Positions 1 through 9,746 of a stretch of 64,000 bases of DNA are shown one piece after another; position 1 is the stretch's first letter; every line of letters starts with the position of its first letter. The position numbers and the translations under genes were made by a program. This stretch comes from Prolixibacteraceae bacterium (GTDB lineage: Bacteria; Bacteroidota; Bacteroidia; Bacteroidales; Prolixibacteraceae), in assembly GCA_028683385.1 (NCBI GenBank), contig JAQUIJ010000010.1:46567-110566 (forward strand), given 5' to 3'. Under the pieces are notes generated by a model. It made no database searches, had not been told where the DNA came from, and worked only from the letters and a program-made list of their open reading frames with translations.

Positions 1-654
1 AAGCCGGTTGCGGTATCGTTTCCAAAACCGATTTAAGCTCGCTAAAAGCTCCTGATATGTGTGCCGGGGGTAAAGTGGAAGTTACTTTCGCTGCCAACGA
101 CAAATGCACCAGCGACGACGTTTCTGCTTCATTCATTATTACACCTGCTAAAGCTGTTGCGGTAACAGGTCCAACAACAATCGATGCAACTTCTTGCACC
201 TATGCAACTCAATCGGATGTTGACGCGGCTTTCAAAACCTGGATTGAAACATTTGCTGTTACCGAAGCCGGTTGCGGTATCGTTTCCAAAACCGATTTAA
301 GCTCGCTAAAAGCTCCTGATATGTGTGCCGGGGGTAAAGTGGAAGTTACTTTCGCTGCCAACGACAAATGCACCAGCGACGACGTTTCTGCTTCATTCAT
401 TATTACACCTGCTAAAGCTGTTGCGGTAACAGGTCCAACAACAATCGATGCAACTTCTTGCACCTATGCAACTCAATCGGATGTTGACGCGGCTTTCAAA
501 ACCTGGATTGAAACATTTGCTGTTACCGAAGCCGGTTGCGGTATCGTTTCCAAAACCGATTTAAGCTCGCTAAAAGCTCCTGATATGTGTGCCGGGGGTA
601 AAGTGGAAGTTACTTTCGCTGCCAACGACAAATGCACCAGCGACGACGTTTCTG
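1..654 (+). repeat. 264-bp tandem coding repeats (2.5 visible copies)
   Basis: The same sequence begins at 1, 265 and 529, a 264-bp period (88 codons). Copies look identical at DNA level up to about 654, where the third copy diverges (VSASF becomes VSAYF). The next ~250 bp is a clearly diverged relative. Identity at synonymous positions implies recent duplication or gene conversion, or an assembly join within a longer array. The array runs off the left edge, so copy number is unknown. Confidence 0.95.
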
Positions 655-2759
655 CATACTTCGAAATCGTGAAAGCTCCGGCTGTTGCCGTTGAAGGACC
701 TGCCAGCGTTGATAAAAACTCATGTGCTTTCGCTTCTCAAGCTCAGTTAAATACTGAATTTGCAACATGGAAAAATACATTTGCAGTAACACAAACTGGT
801 TGCGGTGTAACAACTCCTAACCTTTCTAGTTACATCGCTCCTGATCTATGCGCTGGAGGTACTGTAAGTATAACATATGCTATTGCTGACAAATGTACTT
901 CAGCTAGTATTACAAGGTCGTTTACTGTAGGTGCCAATCTTGCTCCAACAATTACCACAGTTCCTGCCAATCAAACTCGTTCAACAAACAGTGGACAGTG
1001 TACTTACACTGCTGATGGAACTGAATTTGATATTGCAGCAACTGACGATTGCGGCGTTACTTCTGTAAGCTATGAATTAAGTGGTAAAACAACTGGCACA
1101 GGTTCTAACAGTCTGTCTGGCGTTGCGTTCAATTTTGGCGAAACGACTGTTACCTGGACTGTAACCGACCGTTGTGGCTTAACTGATCTTGCACATTTTG
1201 TGGTTAATGTCAACAAAGTAACAACAGAAACAACGTTTACAGTCACACCGGATACTAAGCAATACAGCGATCTTGTTACTTTCAAGGCAACTGTTACACC
1301 TTATAATTGCTCAACTGCAGGCGATGCAGCTGCTAGCGTAACTTTCAAAGTTGGTAGTCAAACAATGGGTACTGTTACTTTGGTTAATGGGGTTGCCGAA
1401 AAAGCTTATGCAATGCTTGAGCTAACAACTGACAATGTATTTGGAAGCGGTGAAATGTCGCCTGATGTAAAAACTGCAACAGCGGTATTTAACGAGAATC
1501 CTGACTTTATAGTTAATGATAAAACAGCATCATTGACCATTAACCCTGAAGATGCTTCAGTCACCTATAACGGTGGGACTTATTTTGGAGCAAATCCAAA
1601 TAGTGGCGATGGAACCATTTCACTTTCTGCCTATGTATTAGATGCGGAAGATGGAAATCGAGGTGATATCCGAAATGCTAACGTCACTTTCCACGATGGC
1701 ACTGTTTCAGCATCAAGCATTGGAACTGCAAATATTCCGGTTGGATTAGTTTCGACCAATACCTGGGAAGGTTCTGCAGGTACAGATCAGGATTATACAT
1801 TTAATACTAACGAGAAATCAGGTGGTGGAAAAACCTGGACTGTCTGGACCACAGTAAATAATTATTACAATGGTACATCTGAAGATGCTACGCCAGTGAC
1901 TTTAGCCATGCCAGGTGCCGACTATGTTACCGGAGGAGGTAATATCATAATGAGTAATTCTTATGGAACCTATCCTGGTTTAAGTGGAAAGAAAATGAAT
2001 TTTGGCCTTACCATGAAATGGAACAAGAGTGGTAAAAACCTGCAGGGCAACGTGAATATTATCTATCGCGGAATGTATAATGGTCAACTTGTCAATTTCC
2101 AGATCAAAAGCAATGCGATCAATTCTTTAGCTGTTGTATCTCTTGATGCAAATGGTAGAACAACTTCAAATGCAGCACTAACCGTTTACAAAATGGCTAC
2201 CATTAGTACAAAAGCAAACTTTCAGGTTATCTATCCTGATGGCAGTACAACTTCATTAGGAGGTAACCAGGCTCTATTGGTAACTGCATACGAATCAGTT
2301 ATTAACAAAACCGGTAAATCAGATAAGATAGCTGTTCAGCTATCTCCTTCATCAGGTTCTGGTATGGTATTCTCCAGCAACTGGTCGGGTGGTAAAACTG
2401 TTGATCAATTGTTGAATGGGGGTAAGATACAGGCAATGGATGCCGCAACAGGTCTCAAAGCGGCTGAATTAACGACTAAGAATGTTTCTTCAGATCCAAC
2501 CCTCAAAGCTTTCCCGAACCCATTTACCGAACGCTTAAATATTGAGTTTAGCTCGGCAAACGATACACAAGCCATTTTGGAAATTTACAGCATTACCGGC
2601 GCTAAACTGGAAACACTGTTTAATGGCCCGGTAGAAGGTGGTGTACTGTACAAGGTTGAATACGTGCCTAATTTGGTTAGCAGCCAGATGGTACTTTACA
2701 AACTGACTATGGATGGAAAAACCCAGGTTGGTAAAATGATTTATAATGAAAGAAGATAA
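1..2759 (+). CDS. Secreted repeat adhesin with T9SS C-terminal signal (5' partial)
   Basis: The reading frame is open from base 3, so the protein starts outside the window; at least 919 residues are visible. Near-identical 88-residue repeats, each with four Cys (AGCG, DMCAGG, DKCTSD, TSCTYA), are followed by one diverged copy. A HYR-like segment (ATDDCGVTSV to TWTVTDRCG) and Ig-like beta domains starting near TTFTVTPD come next. The last ~85 residues (KAFPNPFTERLNIEF...GKMIYNERR) match the type IX secretion sorting domain (Por_Secre_tail). The protein is therefore expected to cross the outer membrane and be anchored or released at the surface, with disulfides stabilising the repeats. A role in adhesion or matrix building is inferred from architecture only. 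A strong hairpin terminator follows the stop codon. Confidence 0.85.
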   Translation, partial: AGCGIVSKTDLSSLKAPDMCAGGKVEVTFAANDKCTSDDVSASFIITPAKAVAVTGPTTIDATSCTYATQSDVDAAFKTWIETFAVTEAGCGIVSKTDLSSLKAPDMCAGGKVEVTFAANDKCTSDDVSASFIITPAKAVAVTGPTTIDATSCTYATQSDVDAAFKTWIETFAVTEAGCGIVSKTDLSSLKAPDMCAGGKVEVTFAANDKCTSDDVSAYFEIVKAPAVAVEGPASVDKNSCAFASQAQLNTEFATWKNTFAVTQTGCGVTTPNLSSYIAPDLCAGGTVSITYAIADKCTSASITRSFTVGANLAPTITTVPANQTRSTNSGQCTYTADGTEFDIAATDDCGVTSVSYELSGKTTGTGSNSLSGVAFNFGETTVTWTVTDRCGLTDLAHFVVNVNKVTTETTFTVTPDTKQYSDLVTFKATVTPYNCSTAGDAAASVTFKVGSQTMGTVTLVNGVAEKAYAMLELTTDNVFGSGEMSPDVKTATAVFNENPDFIVNDKTASLTINPEDASVTYNGGTYFGANPNSGDGTISLSAYVLDAEDGNRGDIRNANVTFHDGTVSASSIGTANIPVGLVSTNTWEGSAGTDQDYTFNTNEKSGGGKTWTVWTTVNNYYNGTSEDATPVTLAMPGADYVTGGGNIIMSNSYGTYPGLSGKKMNFGLTMKWNKSGKNLQGNVNIIYRGMYNGQLVNFQIKSNAINSLAVVSLDANGRTTSNAALTVYKMATISTKANFQVIYPDGSTTSLGGNQALLVTAYESVINKTGKSDKIAVQLSPSSGSGMVFSSNWSGGKTVDQLLNGGKIQAMDAATGLKAAELTTKNVSSDPTLKAFPNPFTERLNIEFSSANDTQAILEIYSITGAKLETLFNGPVEGGVLYKVEYVPNLVSSQMVLYKLTMDGKTQVGKMIYNERR

Positions 2760-2815
2760 TCTCTAGCATTCGTGAAAAAGCAGTCCACAGATTAATTTCC
2801 AACGGCCTGAAAATC

Positions 2816-2848
2816 AGGCAGGCGTCCAATCGGGCGCCTGCCTTTATT
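2816..2848 (+). terminator. Rho-independent terminator of the adhesin gene
   Basis: A 9-bp perfect stem (AGGCAGGCG at 2816-2824, CGCCTGCCT at 2835-2843) with a 10-nt loop is followed by a T-rich run, 57 bp after the stop codon. Confidence 0.85.
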
Positions 2849-3065
2849 TTTATCGTCCTGCAAACATTTTTCACGGTTCGGCAAAGAGGAAGGTTCTGTA
2901 CTACTTTTTCATTTCCTGCATAAGGGAAAAGCTATCTGCGCAACCTTTTGATTGACCAACGAAGGTTTCTGTCCGTCTTGCTACAAAAGCAGTGCAAATT
3001 GACAACAGGGTAATGAGAAACAATGAAGGATACTCGTTTTATATCTTCGACAAAGACAAGCATTA
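2849..3065. other. Gap between two converging genes, no gene seen
   Basis: The adhesin and rny converge here; the whole gap is 2760-3136. Apart from the two terminators at its ends I see no conserved motif, tRNA or credible ORF in it. Confidence 0.6.
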
Positions 3066-3073
3066 TCAAAATA

Positions 3074-3107
3074 AAGGCCGTCCCAAATTTCACTTGGAGA
3101 CGGCCTT
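3074..3107 (-). terminator. Terminator of rny
   Basis: A 9-bp perfect stem (AAGGCCGTC at 3074-3082, GACGGCCTT at 3099-3107), read on the minus strand, is followed by TTTATTTT. It lies 30 bp after the rny stop codon. Confidence 0.85.
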
Positions 3108-3136
3108 GTCATTTGAGAAGTTATTGTACAGTTAAA

Positions 3137-4687
3137 CTATTTGGCGTAGCTAATTGCCCGCATTTCGCGGATAACAGTAATTTTAATCTGACCTGGGTAA
3201 GTCATTTCATCCTGAATGCGTTTGGCAATATCGAATGATAATTGTTCCGAATCTTTATCGCTGATCTTATCGCTACCAACAATTACACGTAATTCACGTC
3301 CAGCCTGAATCGCATAGGTTTTCAGTACTCCCGGATACGAAAGAGCCAATTCTTCCAATGTTTTCAGACGTTTGATGTACGATTCAACCACTTCACGGCG
3401 GGCACCCGGACGGGCTCCTGAAATCGCGTCACAAACCTGAACAATTGGAGAAAGCAATGAAGTCATTTCTACTTCGTCGTGGTGTGCACCAATAGCGTTG
3501 CAAATGTCCGGTTTTTCCTTGAAACGTTCGGCCAGCTTCATACCCAACACTGCGTGTGGTAATTCCGGTTCGTCATCGGGCACTTTACCAATATCGTGCA
3601 ACAATCCGGCGCGTTTAGCAGCCTTGGCATTCAAGCCCAATTCGGTAGCCATAATAGCGCATAAGTTAGCAACCTCGCGTGAGTGCTGCAACAGGTTTTG
3701 TCCGTACGATGAACGATATTTCATTTTACCAATCAAACGGATCAGTTCAGGATGCAATCCATGAATACCCAAATCGATGGTAGTGCGTTTACCGGTCTCA
3801 ATAATTTCTTCTTCAACCTGTTTGCGAACTTTTTCAACTACTTCCTCAATACGGGCAGGGTGAATACGACCATCAGTAACTAACTGATGCAAAGCCAAAC
3901 GGGCGATTTCGCGGCGTACCGGATCGAATCCTGAAAGAACAATTGCTTCAGGTGTATCATCTACAATAATTTCAATACCAGTGGCAGCTTCCAGTGCACG
4001 AATATTACGACCTTCACGACCAATGATACGACCTTTAATTTCGTCACTTTCGATGTGGAAGATAGTAACCGAGTTTTCAATGGCAGTTTCAGTAGCTACG
4101 CGTTGAATCGTTTTAACAACCACTTTCTTGGCTTCTTTGTTAGCCGAAAGTTTTGCTTCTTCCATAATCTCGTTGATGTACGACATTGCTTCAGTTTTAG
4201 CCTCGTTTTTCAACGAATCAATCAACTGGGCTTTTGCTTCTTCAGCCGACAATCCGGAAAGAACTTCCAGTTTTTCCAAATGCTGACGGTGAAGGCTCTC
4301 CACTTCATGCTCCTTCTTTTCCAGAAGTTCAAGCTGATTATTCAGATTCTCGCGAATAATATCAACTTCATGTTTCGAAGATTCGAAATCTTTAATTTCG
4401 CGGTTAAGTTCGTCTCTGCGTTGGTTGATAGAGGTTTCGCGCTGTTTCAGTTTTGCTTCAAAGTTGTTAACCTTACTGCTTTTCTCATTGATGTATTCTT
4501 CATGTTCAGATTTTAACTGAAGAAACTTCTCTTTGGCCTGTAAAATTTTATCTTTTTTTATGACCTCGCCTTCAGCAATAGCCTCGTTAACGATCTTCGA
4601 TTTTTTACTTTTCAGGGCTTTGTCCCACATAAAATAGGAAAGGACTCCACCACCTAGTAAGCCAGATATGGCATATATTATCTCCAT
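3137..4687 (-). CDS. rny: Ribonuclease Y
   Basis: Membrane-anchored endoribonuclease that starts mRNA decay. The 516 residues match the family length of about 510-520. An N-terminal membrane helix (about residues 3-21) precedes a long charged coiled coil (about 25-195), a KH RNA-binding domain with [12 protein letters not shown] at 219-230, and an HD domain with the metal-binding HDIGK at 364-368 and a later AHHDE. All parts are intact. It lies downstream of zapA and the coiled-coil gene on the same strand, a neighbourhood common in Bacteroidota. The 127-bp gap before it carries a large inverted repeat, so it may be transcribed separately. Confidence 0.96.
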   Translation of the reverse strand: MEIIYAISGLLGGGVLSYFMWDKALKSKKSKIVNEAIAEGEVIKKDKILQAKEKFLQLKSEHEEYINEKSSKVNNFEAKLKQRETSINQRRDELNREIKDFESSKHEVDIIRENLNNQLELLEKKEHEVESLHRQHLEKLEVLSGLSAEEAKAQLIDSLKNEAKTEAMSYINEIMEEAKLSANKEAKKVVVKTIQRVATETAIENSVTIFHIESDEIKGRIIGREGRNIRALEAATGIEIIVDDTPEAIVLSGFDPVRREIARLALHQLVTDGRIHPARIEEVVEKVRKQVEEEIIETGKRTTIDLGIHGLHPELIRLIGKMKYRSSYGQNLLQHSREVANLCAIMATELGLNAKAAKRAGLLHDIGKVPDDEPELPHAVLGMKLAERFKEKPDICNAIGAHHDEVEMTSLLSPIVQVCDAISGARPGARREVVESYIKRLKTLEELALSYPGVLKTYAIQAGRELRVIVGSDKISDKDSEQLSFDIAKRIQDEMTYPGQIKITVIREMRAISYAK

Positions 4688-4725
4688 TTTTAGATATTGT
4701 TATTTATTAAACTGTTTATACTAAT

Positions 4726-4796
4726 AAACCCGCATTTTCAATTCAAAAGCCAGAAATCCATTAGAATTCCGGAATTTAAATAAAAAATGCGGGTTT
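4726..4796 (-). other. Long inverted repeat between zapA and rny
   Basis: Perfect 13-bp arms (AAACCCGCATTTT at 4726-4738, AAAATGCGGGTTT at 4784-4796) enclose 45 nt that contain the palindrome AATTCCGGAATT (4765-4776). On the minus strand it starts 19 bp after the zapA stop. It could attenuate readthrough into rny, or be a small structured RNA or mRNA-processing site. The large loop and lack of a T-run make a plain terminator less likely. Confidence 0.5.
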
Positions 4797-4814
4797 TTGA
4801 ATCTATGATAAAAA

Positions 4815-5108
4815 TTATTCTCTCAATGACAAATAATCACCTAAGTCTTCGTCGAGTTTTTTCAACCCATCGAATAAAGGCGACTGATCAACTTTTTCTT
4901 CCAAATCAATATTTTTCACTACAAATTGGAAAGCGGCCATCGCTATAAAATCCTGTGAATCACTATTGACGTACTTTTGACGGTACTGCAGAACGATATC
5001 GTTTATTATTTTAGCAGCTTTCCGAAATTTTTCTTCATTTTCTTTTTCGACCTTCAACGGATAAGTACGTCCGTCGATCTTAATATTTATAGAAAGCTTC
5101 TCTGTCAT
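4815..5108 (-). CDS. zapA: Cell division protein ZapA
   Basis: Small protein that bundles FtsZ filaments at the division ring. The 97 residues fit the family. The N-terminal beta-rich part (SINIKIDGRTYPLKV) and following helix (EEKFRKAAKIINDIVLQYRQKY) are typical of ZapA, followed by the helical tetramerisation segment. It is 11 bp downstream of the coiled-coil gene at 5120-5413, so the two are almost certainly co-transcribed. Confidence 0.88.
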   Translation of the reverse strand: MTEKLSINIKIDGRTYPLKVEKENEEKFRKAAKIINDIVLQYRQKYVNSDSQDFIAMAAFQFVVKNIDLEEKVDQSPLFDGLKKLDEDLGDYLSLRE

Positions 5109-5119
5109 TTATCTTTGTA

Positions 5120-5413
5120 TTACTGGTTTAATAGAGCAATACATTTATCAATTTCCCGCACTAATTTTTGTATTCTGTTTTTTGCATCTTTACTTTCGTC
5201 ATCCGATACAATCAACATCTTTGCAAGCTTCAAATTTTCGTATTTCTGTTCAAGGATTTGATTTTCCTTTCGAAGTTGATTTATTGATTCTTCCAAGTCT
5301 TCGGTTTTTGCCAGAAGTTGTTGTTTCTCCTGCTTCAATGCCTCGTGTTTAGCAATGATCTGCTTAACCTTGTACTCGAAATTTATCAGCAAATTTTTCT
5401 CCTGATCAGTCAT
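5120..5413 (-). CDS. Small coiled-coil protein upstream of zapA
   Basis: 97 residues, almost wholly charged heptad-like helix (KHEALKQEKQQLLAKTEDLE and on). A protein of this size and character commonly precedes zapA in Bacteroidota. A ZapB-like partner role in division is inferred from position and coiled-coil character, not from a recognised domain. A TAnnTTTG box lies just upstream. Confidence 0.75.
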   Translation of the reverse strand: MTDQEKNLLINFEYKVKQIIAKHEALKQEKQQLLAKTEDLEESINQLRKENQILEQKYENLKLAKMLIVSDDESKDAKNRIQKLVREIDKCIALLNQ

Positions 5414-5432
5414 TTCATTTTACTTTCATGGA

Positions 5433-5440
5433 CAAAATTA
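5433..5440 (-). promoter_or_regulatory. Candidate -7 box for the coiled-coil/zapA operon
   Basis: On the minus strand TAATTTTG matches the Bacteroidota TAnnTTTG -7 consensus, 20 bp before the ATG at 5413. No clear TTTG -33 element is seen at the right spacing. Confidence 0.4.
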
Positions 5441-5553
5441 ACATTTTTGCCCAATACATGAAATCTACAGGCGTTTATTTCGTTTTAGCCAAATCGAAAC
5501 AATCTGTTTAAAGCTTTAATAAGTTTTATAATTTCGCAATCCAAATAGATACC

Positions 5554-7278
5554 ATGAGACGACTTTTGAATACTCTTCTGTTTTTAGCCATTGGGTTAAC
5601 TACATTTTCACAACCTTTGGATAAAATTGATCCCTACTATTATACTGTTCCTATAAAGATTCCTGTTTTTTTGGCAGGAAATTTCGCTGAATTACGCCCC
5701 AATCATTTTCATGGAGGCATCGATATTAAAACTCAGGGAAGAACAGGGCTAGAAGTTGATGCCGCTGCCGATGGATATATTTCCAGAATTACAGTTTCGC
5801 CAACCGGTTACGGACGGGCTTTGTATATCGATCATCCCAATGGAACAACTACAGTTTATGGGCACCTCGAAAGTTTTGCGCCCCATATTGACGAGTACAT
5901 CCGGAATATTCAATACGAAAAAGAAACATTCACGATCGACCAAACGGTTCCGCATGGATTATTCCCGGTAAAAAAAGGTGAACAGATTGCCAAAAGCGGA
6001 AACGCCGGAAGTTCAGCCGGGCCTCACCTTCATTTCGAAATCAGGAGAACAAAAGAGGAAATCATGCTAAATCCGTTAATGTTTAACATGCCGGTGAAAG
6101 ACAAACTGAAACCAATTATTCAGGCATTAATGGTTTATCCAACATCCGACGAATCGAGTGTTGCGGGCAAACAAACACCCCAAAAATTTGAGATCATAAA
6201 AACGCCAAATAATGGGTACCAGTTAAAAGTGAATCAACCCATTTCTGTTTACGGAAAAATCGGGTTTGGTGTGCAGTCAGTGGATTTGTTGGATGGTAGT
6301 CCAAACCGGTGCGGAATTTATTCCATCAAACTTACGGTTGACAATCAGTTAATTTATTCATTTACATTAGATGAAGTGCCAATTGGTGAAACGAAGTATG
6401 TTAATTCCCAGATGGATTATGCACTGGCAATGCGTTCCGGACAACGGCTTTACCGCACCTGGATGGAACCGGGAAACAAGTTACAAATTTACGATACGGT
6501 TGAAAACAGAGGAATCTTTGATGCTACCGATGGAAAATCGCACGTTGTAAAATACGACATCTCCGACGTTTACGGGAATTCATCGAGCCTTGCATTTAAA
6601 ATTCAATCCAAAGAAATTAAAGTCAACCCAATACCAGCTAAAGGTGAATTGTTTAAATACAATAAGCACAACCAAATTAAAGATGAAGGCATTAAATTTT
6701 CAATTCCTGAAGGAGCATTGTATAGCGATGTCGACTTTCAGTATAAAAAGAAGCCTGCTCTTTCCAAATTTTATTCACCGGTTTTCCAACTGCACAACGG
6801 CCAGGTGCCACTACATTTTGCCTGTCCACTGCGAATTAAAGCCGTAAATCTGCCTGAAAATCTACAGAGCAAAGTAATGTTGGCTCAAATCGATCCTACC
6901 TCCGGAAGAATTTATTCGGCAACCGGCAAGTACGAGGATGGCTGGGTGGAAGGAAATATCCGTACACTTGGAAGCTATGCTCTGGCCGTTGACACGGAGG
7001 CTCCTAAAATTGTTTCATTGAATGTGGCCGACAAAAATGGGAAGAAAGATACCAGCAGTTTGAGGTTTAAAATTACCGACAACCTTTCGGGAATTGAAAC
7101 CTTCAGGGGAACGATTGATGGCAAATGGGTTATGTTCGAATACGATCTGAAAAACAATTTGCTCTCCTATACGTTTGATAAAACACGGTTCAAATTTGGA
7201 GGAAGCCACCAGTTGAATCTCGAAGTCACTGATTTCAAAGGCAACACGAGTACTTACAAGACAAACTTCAATAAATAA
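5554..7278 (+). CDS. M23 family metallopeptidase (LytM-type, exported)
   Basis: Predicted periplasmic zinc peptidase acting on peptidoglycan cross-links. A signal peptide (residues 1-20, ending TTFSQ) precedes an M23 domain with the zinc ligands H53 and D57 (HFHGGID) and H158/H160 (GPHLHFEIR), plus YGHLES near 104. All expected catalytic residues are present. The remaining ~390 residues form predicted beta-sandwich segments of unknown role. Its stop overlaps the anmK start by one base (TAATG), indicating translational coupling and a shared role in cell-wall turnover and recycling. Confidence 0.9.
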   Translation: MRRLLNTLLFLAIGLTTFSQPLDKIDPYYYTVPIKIPVFLAGNFAELRPNHFHGGIDIKTQGRTGLEVDAAADGYISRITVSPTGYGRALYIDHPNGTTTVYGHLESFAPHIDEYIRNIQYEKETFTIDQTVPHGLFPVKKGEQIAKSGNAGSSAGPHLHFEIRRTKEEIMLNPLMFNMPVKDKLKPIIQALMVYPTSDESSVAGKQTPQKFEIIKTPNNGYQLKVNQPISVYGKIGFGVQSVDLLDGSPNRCGIYSIKLTVDNQLIYSFTLDEVPIGETKYVNSQMDYALAMRSGQRLYRTWMEPGNKLQIYDTVENRGIFDATDGKSHVVKYDISDVYGNSSSLAFKIQSKEIKVNPIPAKGELFKYNKHNQIKDEGIKFSIPEGALYSDVDFQYKKKPALSKFYSPVFQLHNGQVPLHFACPLRIKAVNLPENLQSKVMLAQIDPTSGRIYSATGKYEDGWVEGNIRTLGSYALAVDTEAPKIVSLNVADKNGKKDTSSLRFKITDNLSGIETFRGTIDGKWVMFEYDLKNNLLSYTFDKTRFKFGGSHQLNLEVTDFKGNTSTYKTNFNK

Positions 7279-8333
7279 TGGAAAGCTATGTCAGCATCGG
7301 TGTAATGTCGGGAACCTCGTTGGATGGTTTAGATTTGGTTGCTTGTCGGTTTACTTTTGACCAGTCGTGGAACTATGAGATTCTTAAATCGCTGACGATT
7401 CCATATTCGCACAAATGGGTTACCAAACTTTCGACTGCTACTGAATTAAATGCTCTTGATTTTGCCTTCCTGAATAACGATTTAGGCAAATTTATCGGGA
7501 AACAGGTCGCCGAATTTTGTGCCGATCTTCCTCAAAAACCCGATTTGGTTTCATCGCACGGACATACGATATTTCATCAGCCTGAGAATATGCTAACAGT
7601 ACAGATTGGTAGCGGAGCTTCAATTGCAGCTTATTCAGGCTTAAGAACGGCGTGTGATTTCCGTACGCTTGACGTTGCACTCGAAGGTCAGGGCGCTCCT
7701 TTGGTGCCGATTGGCGACGAACTTTTATTTGGCGAATTTGATTTTTGTTTGAATCTGGGCGGAATTGCCAATATTTCTTTTTCGGAAGATGGAGAAAGAA
7801 AAGCCTTCGACATCTGTCCTGCAAACATGGCTTTTAACCATTTCATCAAAGAATTAGGTTACGAATACGACCTCGATGGCAATTGCGGACGCACAGGTCA
7901 GGTTCAGGAAGAATTACTTCGATTACTAAATGACCTTGAATTTTACCAACAAAAAGGGCCGAAATCACTTGGCCGCGAGTGGTTTGAAAACGATTTTCTG
8001 CCACTAATCCATTCGTTTCAGCTTGCTCCAAACGATATACTCCGAACACTTTACGAACATGTTTCTGACCAAATATGCCTTGCCGTTGACCAATATCCGA
8101 AAGGTAGAATGCTAATTACCGGCGGTGGCGCGCACAATGTGTTCCTGATTGAATTGTTCAGCGAAAAAACGAAGCACAAAACCATAGTGCCTTCATCGCA
8201 AATAATCGACTTCAAGGAAGCGATTATCTTCGCATTTTTGGGAGTTCTCCGTCTTCGGGAGGAAGCGAATTGCATAAAATCAGTCACTGGTGCCAATCAC
8301 AATCATTCCGGAGGAGTGATTTATCTTCCCTGA
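7278..8333 (+). CDS. anmK: Anhydro-N-acetylmuramic acid kinase
   Basis: Converts 1,6-anhydro-MurNAc from turned-over peptidoglycan into MurNAc-6-phosphate using ATP. The 351-residue protein has the N-terminal phosphate-binding GVMSGTSLDG (8-17) and later NLGGIAN, DICPANM and ITGGGAHN motifs of the family; it is slightly shorter than the ~370 usual. It is coupled to the M23 peptidase upstream, a sensible release-and-recycle pair. Confidence 0.95.
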   Translation: MESYVSIGVMSGTSLDGLDLVACRFTFDQSWNYEILKSLTIPYSHKWVTKLSTATELNALDFAFLNNDLGKFIGKQVAEFCADLPQKPDLVSSHGHTIFHQPENMLTVQIGSGASIAAYSGLRTACDFRTLDVALEGQGAPLVPIGDELLFGEFDFCLNLGGIANISFSEDGERKAFDICPANMAFNHFIKELGYEYDLDGNCGRTGQVQEELLRLLNDLEFYQQKGPKSLGREWFENDFLPLIHSFQLAPNDILRTLYEHVSDQICLAVDQYPKGRMLITGGGAHNVFLIELFSEKTKHKTIVPSSQIIDFKEAIIFAFLGVLRLREEANCIKSVTGANHNHSGGVIYLP

Positions 8334-8344
8334 CTATAACTTGA

Positions 8345-8405
8345 AAAAGTCATTAGTCATTGGGAAATAGTTTAAAAGCAACTTTACTGATGACTTATGA
8401 CTTTT
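8345..8405. repeat. Intergenic inverted repeat (AGTCAT family)
   Basis: Arms AAAAGTCATTAGTCAT (8345-8360) and ATGACTTATGACTTTT (8390-8405) pair at 15 of 16 positions around 29 nt. Position after anmK would let it act as an mRNA end, but without a T-run; the wording resembles other formulaic repeats in this window. Confidence 0.6.
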
Positions 8406-8543
8406 ACCCATTGACATTCAGTTGAATACATTTTTTTACCACCAAAGTTCGAACAGAATCACTAATGTGAAACTACTTGAATAAAATCATGAATTACTCT
8501 TTTCAGGAAGCCTAACTTTAGAGGGAAACTAAAACCTGACATT

Positions 8544-9746
8544 ATGAAATTTGATCCGGCCTCAAACATTCAGCATCTGAAACAATTTGGCGAATTTGGC
8601 GACGTCAATCCTTCCATAACGGACTCTTCGACCTACACCTTTTTAAAAGCCGGTGATATGGAAGAAACCTTCCTTGGACATACCGAAGGTTGTTTTCTCT
8701 ACTCCCGACACTGGAATCCAACCAATAAATACCTTGCTGATGCACTAGCTGCAATGGAGGATACGGAGTCTGCATGGATTACGGCTTCCGGAATGGCGGC
8801 CATTACGTGTTCACTGCTCCAAATTTGCAGTGCCGGTGACCACATCATCACTTCGGTAACCACTTATGGCGGAACTTATGCCTTCCTGAAAAACTACCTG
8901 CCGAAATTCAATATTGAAGTTAGTTTTGTTGACATTGCAAACCTTAAGCAGGTTGAAAACGCAATAAAACCAAACACCAAAGTCATTTATACCGAAAGTG
9001 TTACGAATCCGCTTTTGCAGGTTTCTGACATTCCTGAATTAGCGAAAATTGCACATCGGAATAATGCACTTTTGATGGTCGACAATACGTTTACGCCAAT
9101 GATCATGTCGCCAGCCAGACTGGGTGCCGACATTGTGGTGTACAGCATGACCAAATTCATCAATGGTAAAAACGATTGTGTTGCCGGAGCCATCTGCGGA
9201 AGTCGCCAGTTTATTGACGATCTATCGAATGTAAACAATGGAACTGCGATGCTACTCGGGCCAGTGCTTGATCCGCTTCGTTCGTCTTCCATACTTAAAA
9301 ACTTGCATACTTTACATTTACGTATTCGTCAGCACAGCAAAAATGCCATGTTTTTGGCTCAGGAATTATCGCAGGCAGGCCTGAAGCTTTCGTATCCAGG
9401 ACTTGAAAATCACCCACAGCATGAACTTCACAAATCGTTGATGAATGAAGAATATGGGTTCGGCGGAATGCTGGCCATCGATTTCGGCACAGTTGCCAAA
9501 GCCAATCAGGTGATGCAAAAAATGCAACTGGCCGATGTTGGTTATCTGGCGGTTAGTCTGGGCTATTTCAAAACGCTTTTCAGTTGCTCAGGCAAAAGCA
9601 CTTCTTCGGAAATTCCGGATTCAGTTCAGCAACAAATGGGACTTTCTCAAGGTCTGGTTCGCTTCTCTGTTGGATTAGATAATGATATTTCCGACGGTCT
9701 GAATTCGATTTTACGGATTTGTCGCGAAGAAGGAGTGATTGGGTAA
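8544..9746 (+). CDS. PLP-dependent trans-sulfuration family enzyme (Cys/Met metabolism)
   Basis: Member of the cystathionine gamma-lyase/methionine gamma-lyase/O-acetylhomoserine sulfhydrylase family (400 residues, usual size). The PLP lysine is K204 in SMTKFINGKNDC. The substrate/cofactor motif YSRHWNPT (54-61), the phosphate-binding ASGMAA (81-86), the ring-stacking TTYGGT and D180 in LMVDNTF are all present. Which reaction it runs (cleavage of methionine or cystathionine, or sulfhydrylation) cannot be told from sequence alone. It stands alone, with repeat-bearing gaps on both sides. Confidence 0.85.
   Translation: MKFDPASNIQHLKQFGEFGDVNPSITDSSTYTFLKAGDMEETFLGHTEGCFLYSRHWNPTNKYLADALAAMEDTESAWITASGMAAITCSLLQICSAGDHIITSVTTYGGTYAFLKNYLPKFNIEVSFVDIANLKQVENAIKPNTKVIYTESVTNPLLQVSDIPELAKIAHRNNALLMVDNTFTPMIMSPARLGADIVVYSMTKFINGKNDCVAGAICGSRQFIDDLSNVNNGTAMLLGPVLDPLRSSSILKNLHTLHLRIRQHSKNAMFLAQELSQAGLKLSYPGLENHPQHELHKSLMNEEYGFGGMLAIDFGTVAKANQVMQKMQLADVGYLAVSLGYFKTLFSCSGKSTSSEIPDSVQQQMGLSQGLVRFSVGLDNDISDGLNSILRICREEGVIG

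Noticed and set aside
1-654. CRISPR-like array from the direct repeats
   Set aside because: Repeats are 264 bp, contiguous, coding and without spacers.
4690-4815. 6S RNA gene beside zapA
   Set aside because: 6S RNA adjoins zapA in many proteobacteria, but the inverted repeat here is too short (about 70 nt) and lacks the ~180-nt bulged-helix form.
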